5,144 bases of DNA from JBFKUL01 sp041635755 (GTDB lineage: Bacteria; Pseudomonadota; Gammaproteobacteria; Burkholderiales; SG8-39): contig JBFKUL010000232.1 of the NCBI GenBank assembly GCA_041635755.1, positions 1 through 5,144 of the forward strand, written 5' to 3'. Each line of letters starts with the position of its first letter. The stretch's first letter is position 1. Shown here one piece after another: positions 1-5,144 of the stretch. The translations under genes and the position numbers were made by a program. The notes beneath the pieces are model-generated. The model was not told the origin of the DNA and searched no databases. It worked only from the letters and a program-made list of their open reading frames with translations.

Positions 1-571
1 CTGGAACAATCCGGTCTCGATCAACGTCGGCGGCATGCTCGCCGTCGCCGCCGCGGGCCTCGCGGCGAACATCGTCGCGGCGCTCCTGCTTGCGCCGGCG
101 CGGGGCGAGAACCTGAACGTGCGCGGGGCCTACCTCGAGGTACTGGCCGACCTCGTGAGTTCGATCGGCGTCATTGTGGCCGCGGTGGCAATCCTGCTCA
201 CCGGCATGCTGTGGATCGACGCGGCGATCGCACTCGCCATCGCGCTGTGGGTGCTGCCGCGGGCAATCGCATTGTTGCGCTCGAGCGCGCATATCCTGCT
301 GGAGGGCGTGCCCGAGCACATCGACCTGGCACAGGTGCGCCAGGCGATACTCGGCATGCCGAACGTCGCCGATCTGCACGATCTTCACGTCTGGTCTCTG
401 GCGAGCACCGAGCCGAGCCTTTCAGTGCACGTGGTGCTCGGCGAGCCGCGCGGCACCGACGTCGCGCGGCGCGCCATCGTGGCGATGCTCGATGAACGCT
501 TTCACATCCACCACGCCACGGTTCAAGTCGAGACCTCGGCGTGCGAGAAGGAACCCGGGCTGCACGCCTAG
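1..571 (+). CDS. czcD: CzcD-type cation diffusion facilitator (CDF) metal exporter, 3' part
   Basis: The gene enters from the left edge and its frame is open from base 2, giving 189 codons. CDF proteins of the CzcD group are inner-membrane antiporters that move Zn, Co, Cd or Ni out of the cytoplasm in exchange for protons. Three hydrophobic stretches correspond to TM4 to TM6. The TM5 metal site has the form ExxxD (Glu codon 137-139, Asp codon 149-151) within GAYLEVLADL; to my knowledge Glu rather than His at the first position is typical of the CzcD subgroup. TM6 carries WIDAAIA, followed by LLEGVP and then the cytoplasmic ferredoxin-like domain with HDLHVWSL and SVHVV. The tail has a Cys (ETSACEKEP), as in CzcD. 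CzcD proteins are about 310-320 residues, so roughly 120-130 residues with TM1-TM3 lie outside the window. The family call is firm; metal specificity and the exact symbol are inferred. Confidence 0.93.
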   Translation, partial: WNNPVSINVGGMLAVAAAGLAANIVAALLLAPARGENLNVRGAYLEVLADLVSSIGVIVAAVAILLTGMLWIDAAIALAIALWVLPRAIALLRSSAHILLEGVPEHIDLAQVRQAILGMPNVADLHDLHVWSLASTEPSLSVHVVLGEPRGTDVARRAIVAMLDERFHIHHATVQVETSACEKEPGLHA

Positions 572-577
572 CAACCG

Positions 578-2176
578 ATGAGCACGCCGCGCTACGACGC
601 CGTCATCGTGGGCGCGGGCCACAACGGCCTGGTCGCCGCCTGTTATCTGGCACGCGCCGGACTCAAGGTGAAAGTGCTGGAGCGCCGCGCGATAGTCGGT
701 GGCGCGGCGGTGACCGAAGAGTTCCACCCGGGCTTTCGCAACTCGGTCGCGGCCTATACGGTGAGCCTCTTGCAGCCCAAGGTGATGCGCGAGTTGCGGC
801 TTGCGGAGCACGGGCTGAAGATCGTCGAGCGGCCTTTCTCCAACTTTCTGCCGCTGTCGGAGTCGACCTACCTCAAGGTCGGCGGCGGTCTTGACGCGAC
901 ACAACGTGAGCTTGCACGCTTCTCGGCGCGGGACGCGGAGCGCCTGCCCTCGTACTGGGCGACGATCGAGCGCGTCGCCGATGTGCTGCGGGCGCTGGTG
1001 CTTGAGTGCCCGCCGAACGTCGGCGGCGGCTTGCTGGACGTGGCGCGCGCCTGGCGCGCGGGTCGCCTGGCAAAGCGTCTCGACCTCGAGGCGCGCCGCG
1101 ACCTGCTCGATCTGTTCACCAAGAGCGCGGCGGAAATGCTCGAGCGCTGGTTCGAAACCGACGGTATCAAGGCCGCGTTCGGCTTCGACGCGGTCGTGGG
1201 AAACTACGCCAGCCCGTTCCATCCGGGCACGGCCTATGTGCTGCTGCATCACTGCTTCGGCGAAGTGAACGGCAAGCGCGGCGTCTGGGGCCATGCGCTC
1301 GGCGGCATGGGAGCGATCAGCGAGGCGCTTGCGGCCGAGGCCCGACGGCTCGGGGTCGAGATCATTTGCGGGGCCAGCGTGACGCGCGTGCTGACCAAAG
1401 GCGTCCGCGCTGCCGGCGTCGCGCTCGAAGGCGGCGACGAGATCGCTGCCGGCCGCGTGCTGGCGAACGTCAATCCGAAGCTGCTCTACCTCAAGCTCGT
1501 CGACCGAAGCGCGCTGCCGGAGGACTTTCGCGAACGCATCGAGCGCTACAAGTGCGCCTCGGCGAGCTTCAGAATGAACGTCGCGCTCTCGGCGCTGCCG
1601 CGCTTCACGTGCCTGCCCGAGCCCGGTCCGCATCACGCCACGGGTATCATCTTCGCACCGAGCCTGGAGTACATGGATCGCGCCTACCTCGACGCCCGCG
1701 CCGGCGGCATGTCCCGCGCCCCGGTGGTCGAAATGGTGATTTCGAGCACGCTGGACGATTCGCTGGCGCCGAAAGGCGCGCACGTGGCGAGCTTGTTCTG
1801 CCAGCATTTCGCGCCGCAGCTTCCCGGCGACCGGAGCTGGGACGATGCGAAGCCCGAGGCCATCGAGCGCATCTTCGACGTGATCGAAGCACATGCGCCA
1901 GGCTTTCGCGCGAGCGTCATCGCGCAAACGGCGCTGTCGCCGGCCGACCTCGAGCGCGACTTCGGCCTCGTCGGCGGCGACATTTTCCACGGCGCGCTGA
2001 CACTCGATCAGCTCTGGTCGGCGCGGCCAATGCTCGGCTACGCCGATTACCGCGGCCCCATCGCCGGCCTCTATCTGTGCGGCTCGGGGGCGCACCCGGG
2101 CGGCGGCGTGACCGGCGCACCGGGCCACAATTGCGCACGCGAAGTGCTGCGGGACCTGGGCCGCCGCACTGCCTAG
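578..2176 (+). CDS. FAD-dependent oxidoreductase, phytoene desaturase / PYROXD2-like family
   Basis: A complete 532-residue flavoprotein related to the phytoene dehydrogenase group (COG1233 type). The N-terminus is a Rossmann fold with VGAGHNG (G12, G14, G17), followed by E35 in VLERR, the expected FAD ribose ligand, and IVGGAA. The C-terminal FAD signature GLYLCGSGAHPGGGVTGAPG lies at 497-516. The arrangement and length fit the PYROXD2-like branch rather than true carotenoid desaturases, and no other carotenoid gene is in view, so the substrate is unknown. There is no signal peptide, so it should be cytoplasmic or peripherally bound to the inner membrane. The ATG follows the CDF stop by 6 bases with no clear Shine-Dalgarno sequence, which suggests translation coupled to the upstream gene. 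The Rossmann motif starts about ten residues in, as is normal, which supports this start. A very long open frame on the opposite strand is a GC-rich shadow. Confidence 0.93.
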   Translation: MSTPRYDAVIVGAGHNGLVAACYLARAGLKVKVLERRAIVGGAAVTEEFHPGFRNSVAAYTVSLLQPKVMRELRLAEHGLKIVERPFSNFLPLSESTYLKVGGGLDATQRELARFSARDAERLPSYWATIERVADVLRALVLECPPNVGGGLLDVARAWRAGRLAKRLDLEARRDLLDLFTKSAAEMLERWFETDGIKAAFGFDAVVGNYASPFHPGTAYVLLHHCFGEVNGKRGVWGHALGGMGAISEALAAEARRLGVEIICGASVTRVLTKGVRAAGVALEGGDEIAAGRVLANVNPKLLYLKLVDRSALPEDFRERIERYKCASASFRMNVALSALPRFTCLPEPGPHHATGIIFAPSLEYMDRAYLDARAGGMSRAPVVEMVISSTLDDSLAPKGAHVASLFCQHFAPQLPGDRSWDDAKPEAIERIFDVIEAHAPGFRASVIAQTALSPADLERDFGLVGGDIFHGALTLDQLWSARPMLGYADYRGPIAGLYLCGSGAHPGGGVTGAPGHNCAREVLRDLGRRTA

Positions 2177-2564
2177 CCTCGACCAAGCGCCCCAGCCGCA
2201 AGAATTCCGGTCGAGCAAGCCGGCCACGTCGTCAATGTCCTCCGCTCCGCTATCTTGAGAGCTGCGCCGTTCAAATACACGACCTGGCAGCGCAACGCTT
2301 TGGCTGAGTTCGCGGCCCCGAGCACGCTTTGCGTGTGACGTACGCGCCGGTGCTCCGGGTCGCGACAGCGATAGCGCGCTGCACCTGCGCCGGGATTCGG
2401 CAAATTTCTTCTGGGGCAGCTGGCGATTGCCCTGGCGGTTTCGGCAGTGCCCACGTTTCCCATGAATCGATGACTGATCACTCGGGGTCGAGGTCACGCA
2501 GTCGTTCACGCGCACCATCATTGAGGCGCGCCCCGGGGAACCGGTTCACCGATCACGTGTCATA
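2177..2564. other. 388-base intergenic region without a convincing gene
   Basis: This stretch separates the CDF/oxidoreductase pair from the copper genes. Open frames exist on both strands, but their products are Arg/Ser-rich, lack recognisable motifs and have no ribosome binding site, so I call none of them. I looked for a CueR-type operator (ACCTTCC with an inverted GGAAGGT) and a CusR-like box and saw neither. A short inverted repeat, GGGCA (2414-2418) and TGCCC (2428-2432), is present but weak. The region probably holds the promoter and regulatory DNA for the downstream operon and could also hide a decayed gene, which I cannot identify. Confidence 0.5.
2178..2215. repeat. 7-bp inverted repeat just after the oxidoreductase stop
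   Basis: CTCGACC at 2178-2184 is perfectly repeated in inverse orientation as GGTCGAG at 2209-2215, with a 24-base loop. It begins one base after the stop codon at 2174-2176. It could fold at the end of the transcript, but the loop is long and no T-run follows, so it is not a standard intrinsic terminator. A chance repeat is possible. Confidence 0.3.
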
Positions 2565-2566
2565 AT
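2558..2566 (+). promoter_or_regulatory. Candidate extended -10 promoter element
   Basis: TGTCATAAT matches the extended -10 consensus TGnTATAAT with one mismatch, and it stands out in GC-rich surroundings. No good -35 lies 16-18 bases upstream, but extended -10 promoters can work without one. Transcription would begin about 7 bases downstream, near 2573-2574, which coincides with the second in-frame ATG of the next gene at 2574. If real, the mRNA would be leaderless or nearly so. This is inferred from the motif only. Confidence 0.3.
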
Positions 2567-2933
2567 GCGTCCCATGCGAAGCACGTTGAAATTGCTAGCT
2601 ATTGTTCTTCTCATCGCGCTCGTTCCCTTGAGGGCGATGGCGGCAGTCACGATCGGTTTTTGCCCTTCGGGCCACGAGGACATGGCCGTCGCGGTGCAGC
2701 CCGGACACGGGCACGACGCCGGCGCGCATGCGCAACACGGGGACGGCTCTCCCACGCAGCCCGCAGGACCTTCCTGCAATGTCTGCGCCGAGCATTGCTC
2801 CAGTGCAGCATTCGTTCCGTCCGTGGACTCGGCGATCGATGCTCGGCCGCTTGGTCCGGACCGTACGCATCTCACCGCTCGCAGCGCCCTGGCGGTAAAT
2901 CCCGATCGGTTGGATCGTCCCCCGCTCGCCTAG
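2565..2933 (+). CDS. Small secreted His/Cys-rich protein, DUF2946-like, probable copper-related
   Basis: A 122-residue protein with an N-terminal signal peptide: basic MRPMRSTLK, a hydrophobic core at about 10-22 and a likely cleavage after AMA (24-26), so it should be periplasmic. The mature part holds C33 and H37, a His-rich loop (H48, H50, H55, H58) and a cluster CNVCAEHC (C71, C74, H77, C78), then a tail ending in DRLDRPPLA. This layout resembles the small DUF2946-like or CopL-like proteins found beside copper resistance genes in proteobacteria; that resemblance is from memory and the family name is tentative. Metal binding is inferred from the ligand-rich sequence and from the efflux channel and multicopper oxidase downstream. 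No Shine-Dalgarno sequence precedes either ATG 2565 or the in-frame ATG 2574. The second start would fit the candidate extended -10 and a leaderless mRNA. Confidence 0.75.
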   Translation: MRPMRSTLKLLAIVLLIALVPLRAMAAVTIGFCPSGHEDMAVAVQPGHGHDAGAHAQHGDGSPTQPAGPSCNVCAEHCSSAAFVPSVDSAIDARPLGPDRTHLTARSALAVNPDRLDRPPLA

Positions 2934-2971
2934 CTTCGCTGAAGTCTGAGGCGCCGCGGCTTTGCGCCGCG
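2934..2971 (+). other. Two short potential RNA hairpins between the small secreted genes
   Basis: CTTC-GCT-GAAG at 2934-2944 directly follows the stop codon. A second stem, CGCGGC (2955-2960) with GCCGCG (2966-2971) around a 5-base loop, follows. Neither is trailed by a T-run, so termination is unlikely. They might affect mRNA stability or set relative expression inside the operon. In DNA this GC-rich, short stems also arise by chance. Confidence 0.25.
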
Positions 2972-3001
2972 CGCGATTCATTCATTGCGAAGGAAGCGAG
3001 T

Positions 3002-3277
3002 ATGCGGCACACACATGTCTATGGTATTGCGCTCGTGGCGTTGGCCACGGGCACCGCGTCGGCGCAGACGGGCACCCGCCCCGATCCCGCCGATCCGCAG
3101 GCGCGCGCGCCTGCGCCCGTCTATCGCTCCGCGTTCGAGGGATTTCGGCGTCTCGAATCCGGGCAGCGACCGAACTGGCGCGAAGCGAACGAGGAGGCAG
3201 CGCGCGTCGGCGGCCACATCGGCATCCTGCGCGATCAGGCTGCGCGCGACAAGAAAGCGCAAGGGGAGCGGAAATGA
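3002..3277 (+). CDS. Small secreted protein of unknown function in the copper operon (91 aa)
   Basis: The ATG at 3002 is preceded by AAGGA at 2990-2994 with 7-base spacing. The frame is open further upstream, but this start is chosen because it gives a clean signal peptide (MRHTHVYGIALVALATGTASA, cleavage after ASA at 19-21). The mature protein is only about 70 residues: a Pro/Ala-rich linker (about 27-40), then YRSAFEGFRRLESG, PNWREANEEAARVGGHIG and a charged end, RDQAARDKKAQGERK. I recall similar short proteins with a YxSAF...W..AN..V..GGH pattern next to TolC-family and Cus-type genes, but I know no assigned function. It has no Cys, and only one His (H72) lies in the mature part, so it is unlikely to be a metal sponge; an accessory or assembly role is a guess. 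Its stop overlaps the next start (ATGA), implying translational coupling to the channel gene. Confidence 0.82.
   Translation: MRHTHVYGIALVALATGTASAQTGTRPDPADPQARAPAPVYRSAFEGFRRLESGQRPNWREANEEAARVGGHIGILRDQAARDKKAQGERK
3261..3268 (+). promoter_or_regulatory. Ribosome binding site deciding the channel-protein start
   Basis: AAGGGGAG lies 5 bases before ATG 3274. Upstream the same frame is open to 2962 but encodes Arg-rich sequence overlapping the 91-aa gene. This site and the lipoprotein signal beginning at 3274 fix the real start. Confidence 0.75.
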
Positions 3278-4668
3278 GGGCACTTGCAATCGTGTCGACG
3301 ATGATTCTCGCCGGCTGTGCAAGCTTCAGTCCGGATGGCGGTTTCGACCCGGTCGAGAAGGCGGTCGCGGAGCGCGGCGCAGGCCAGGCGCGGTGGGTGC
3401 GCAGTTCCGAGGACGCGAACTCCGTCTATTCACGCGTTAAGGAACTGCTCCGTGAGCCACTCTCGGCCGAAAGCGCGGTGCAGATCGCGCTTCTCAACAA
3501 TCCCGGCCTGCAGGCGCGCTACGCGGAGCTCGGCATCGCGGAGGCCGATCTGGTGCAGGCGAGCCGCTGGAGCGGGCCGAAGCTCAGCTTCGCGCGCCTG
3601 ACCCGCGGCGACGAAGTCGAACGCGAAGCGAGCGTGTTCTTCGACGTGCTCGGCTTGCTCTCCATCCCGCTGTCGACGAAGGCGCAGGAAAAGCGCTTCG
3701 CCGCCGCACAGCATCGCGCCTCCGAAGAAGCGCTCAACCTGGCGCTCGCCGCGCGCAAGGCCTGGTTCGGCGCCGTGGCCGCGCAGCAGACCGCGAAGTA
3801 CATGGAGGACGTGCAGCTTGCCGCGGAGGCGAGTGCGGACCTCGCGCGGCGCATGGCCGAGGTGGGCAACTGGCCGATGCTGACGCGAGCGCGCGAGCAG
3901 GCGTTCTACGCGGACGCCACCGCGCAGCTTGCGCGGTCGCGCCAAGCGCACACCGTCGCGCGCGAGAAGCTTACGCGCCTGCTGGGGTTGTGGGGTGAAG
4001 ACATCGGCTACGTTTTGCCCGAGAGGCTTCCCGAACTGCCGGCCGCGGCGCGCGAGGGCGTCGAGCTGGAGGCGCAGGCGCTGCGCCAGCGCCTCGACGT
4101 GCGAGCAGCCCGCGGCGACGTTGAGAGTCTCGCCGCGACCCTGGGCTTGACCAAGGTAACGCGCTACGTCGATCTGGTCGAAGTGGGCGCCCTGCGCAAG
4201 ACCGAGACGGGCCAGCCGGTGCAGCGCGGCTGGGAGCTGGAGCTGCGCATCCCGATCTTCGACTTCGGCGGCGCGCGCACAGCGCGCGCCGAGCACCTGT
4301 ATATGCAGGCGCTGAATCGCGCGGCCGACATCGCGATCCGGGCGCGCTCCGAGGTGCGCGAATCCTACGCTGCGTACCGCACCGCGTTCGATATCGCCCG
4401 CCACTACCGCGACGAGATCGTACCGCTCAGAAAGCGCATCTCCGAGGAGATGCTGCTGCGCTACAACGGCATGCTCTCGTCAGTTTTCGAGTTGCTCGCC
4501 GACGCACGCGACGCGGTGGCGAGCGTCAACGCCTATCTCGAGGCACAGCGCGACTTCTGGATGGCGGACGCTGACCTGCAGATGGCGATTACGACGGGCT
4601 CGCCCGGCACAATCGCGTCGGCGGTTCCGTCGATGGCACCGGCCGGTAGCGCACCTGTGGCTCATTGA
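3274..4668 (+). CDS. TolC/CusC-like outer-membrane efflux lipoprotein
   Basis: A 464-residue outer-membrane factor that would form the trimeric exit channel of a tripartite metal efflux system. The N-terminus MRALAIVSTMILAGC has an LAGC lipobox, so C15 would be lipidated, as in CusC. The first outer-membrane-efflux repeat starts near 62 (LSAESAVQIALLNNPGLQA) and runs through long Ala/Arg/Glu-rich helices to about 240 (TRLLGLWGE). The second begins near 265, contains RQRLDVRAARGDVES, has the hallmark GWELELRIPIFDFGGAR at 319-335, and continues in coiled-coil helices to about 438. The final 25 residues are a Ser/Pro/Ala-rich tail. The length is normal for the family. It overlaps the upstream stop by 4 bases, and the multicopper oxidase starts 15 bases after its own stop, so the three are likely one transcript. 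Copper as the cargo is inferred from that neighbour; the inner-membrane pump and adaptor are not in the window. Confidence 0.92.
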   Translation: MRALAIVSTMILAGCASFSPDGGFDPVEKAVAERGAGQARWVRSSEDANSVYSRVKELLREPLSAESAVQIALLNNPGLQARYAELGIAEADLVQASRWSGPKLSFARLTRGDEVEREASVFFDVLGLLSIPLSTKAQEKRFAAAQHRASEEALNLALAARKAWFGAVAAQQTAKYMEDVQLAAEASADLARRMAEVGNWPMLTRAREQAFYADATAQLARSRQAHTVAREKLTRLLGLWGEDIGYVLPERLPELPAAAREGVELEAQALRQRLDVRAARGDVESLAATLGLTKVTRYVDLVEVGALRKTETGQPVQRGWELELRIPIFDFGGARTARAEHLYMQALNRAADIAIRARSEVRESYAAYRTAFDIARHYRDEIVPLRKRISEEMLLRYNGMLSSVFELLADARDAVASVNAYLEAQRDFWMADADLQMAITTGSPGTIASAVPSMAPAGSAPVAH

Positions 4669-4671
4669 CCC

Positions 4672-4676
4672 AAGGA
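4672..4676 (+). promoter_or_regulatory. Ribosome binding site of the multicopper oxidase
   Basis: AAGGA lies 7 bases before ATG 4684, in the 15-base gap after the channel gene. It supports 4684 as the start, since the twin-arginine motif begins three codons later. Confidence 0.7.
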
Positions 4677-4683
4677 TGATGCA

Positions 4684-5144
4684 ATGACGACGCGCAGAAA
4701 TTTTCTCCGTACTTCCGCCGCCGGCCTGTTCGGCGCGGCGCTGGCAAGCCGGACGCAGGCAGCGACCCTGCCCGAGGCGCCGATCATGGAGAAGCCCGAT
4801 ATGGCGCCGCCGCTCTTTCCGCCGAATGGGCGGCCCTACAACCCCGTCGTGACGCTGAACGGCTGGACGCTGCCCTGGCGCATGAAGGACGGCTGGAAGG
4901 AGTTCCATCTCATTGCAGAGCCGGTGCGCCGTCAGCTCGCGCCGGGCATGACGGCGAACCTCTGGGGCTACAACGGCCAGTCTCCGGGCCCGACGATCGA
5001 ATGCGTCGAGGGCGACAAGGTGCGCATCTTCGTCACCAACAAGCTGCCCGAGCACACCACCATCCACTGGCACGGCATCTTCTTGCCCAACGGCATGGAC
5101 GGCGTCGGAGGCCTGCTGCAGCCGCACATCCAGCCCGGCGAGAC
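4684..5144 (+). CDS. Tat-exported multicopper oxidase, 5' part (CopA/CueO-like)
   Basis: The first 153 codons of a gene cut by the right edge. The signal peptide TRRNFLRTSAAGLFGAALAS has the twin-arginine motif (R4, R5, F7, L8), meaning export of the folded protein, with copper possibly loaded in the cytoplasm. The first cupredoxin domain follows: HLIAEPVRRQLAPG (75-88), WGYNGQSPGPTIE (94-106), GDKVRIFVTNKLPE (110-123) and the first copper-ligand motif HWHG with H128 and H130, which would contribute to the type 2/type 3 trinuclear centre. NGMDGVGGLLQPHIQPGE (136-153) continues the family pattern, although Leu145 stands where I would expect Thr. The later HxxHxH and HCHxxxHxxxM motifs lie outside the window. 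The likely role is oxidation of Cu(I), or of periplasmic substrates, as part of copper tolerance. Laccase or nitrite-reductase-like relatives cannot be fully excluded without the C-terminus. Confidence 0.92.
   Translation, partial: MTTRRNFLRTSAAGLFGAALASRTQAATLPEAPIMEKPDMAPPLFPPNGRPYNPVVTLNGWTLPWRMKDGWKEFHLIAEPVRRQLAPGMTANLWGYNGQSPGPTIECVEGDKVRIFVTNKLPEHTTIHWHGIFLPNGMDGVGGLLQPHIQPGE

Noticed and set aside
422..2521. 699-codon open frame on the minus strand
   Set aside because: It lies opposite the clearly recognisable FAD oxidoreductase and the end of the CDF gene. Its product is Arg/Ala/His-rich with no motif or signal. Long antisense frames are common in GC-rich genes.
2329..2565. 78-codon + strand frame (TTG start) in the intergenic region
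   Set aside because: It has no ribosome binding site, runs into the start of the next gene, includes an Arg/Ser repeat-like stretch and shows no recognisable domain.
2950..2972. Intrinsic terminator between the two small secreted genes
   Set aside because: The GC-rich stem is not followed by a T-run, and downstream genes look co-transcribed, so it is kept only as a possible hairpin.
2962..3273. N-terminal extension of the channel gene to 2962
   Set aside because: The extension overlaps the 91-aa gene in another frame and would bury the lipoprotein signal peptide that begins at 3274, which has its own ribosome binding site.
3430..4404. 324-codon open frame on the minus strand
   Set aside because: It is antisense to the outer-membrane channel gene, which has a lipobox and the family hallmark motif. 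The product is low-complexity and Arg-rich.

Overview
The window is GC-rich DNA with dense genes, all on the + strand. Codon use and protein families suggest a proteobacterium, most likely a betaproteobacterium (Burkholderiales or Rhodocyclales type). That assignment is an inference from style: there is no rRNA or marker gene here. No mobile element, tRNA, rRNA or CRISPR array is visible. The window reads as a metal-homeostasis neighbourhood whose right-hand part is the start of a copper-handling operon.

Left block (1-2176): the 3' part of a CzcD-type cation diffusion facilitator (inner-membrane Zn/Co/Cd/Ni exporter) is followed after 6 bases by a complete 532-aa FAD-dependent oxidoreductase of the phytoene-desaturase/PYROXD2-like family. 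The tight spacing suggests co-transcription, although a functional link between the two is not obvious.

Middle (2177-2564): 388 bases with no convincing gene. They begin with a 7-bp inverted repeat just after the oxidoreductase stop and end in an extended -10-like element (TGTCATAAT) at the start of the next gene.

Right block (2565-5144): four genes in one direction. They are (i) a small secreted His/Cys-rich protein, (ii) a 91-aa secreted protein of unknown function, (iii) a TolC/CusC-like outer-membrane lipoprotein whose start codon overlaps the previous stop (ATGA), and (iv) the first 153 codons of a Tat-exported multicopper oxidase, cut by the window edge. Together they look like a periplasmic copper-detoxification operon: metal binding, oxidation of Cu(I), and efflux through an outer-membrane channel. 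The matching RND pump and adaptor (CusA/CusB type) would be expected beyond the right edge but cannot be seen. The two small secreted proteins are the least understood parts and the best candidates for something new.
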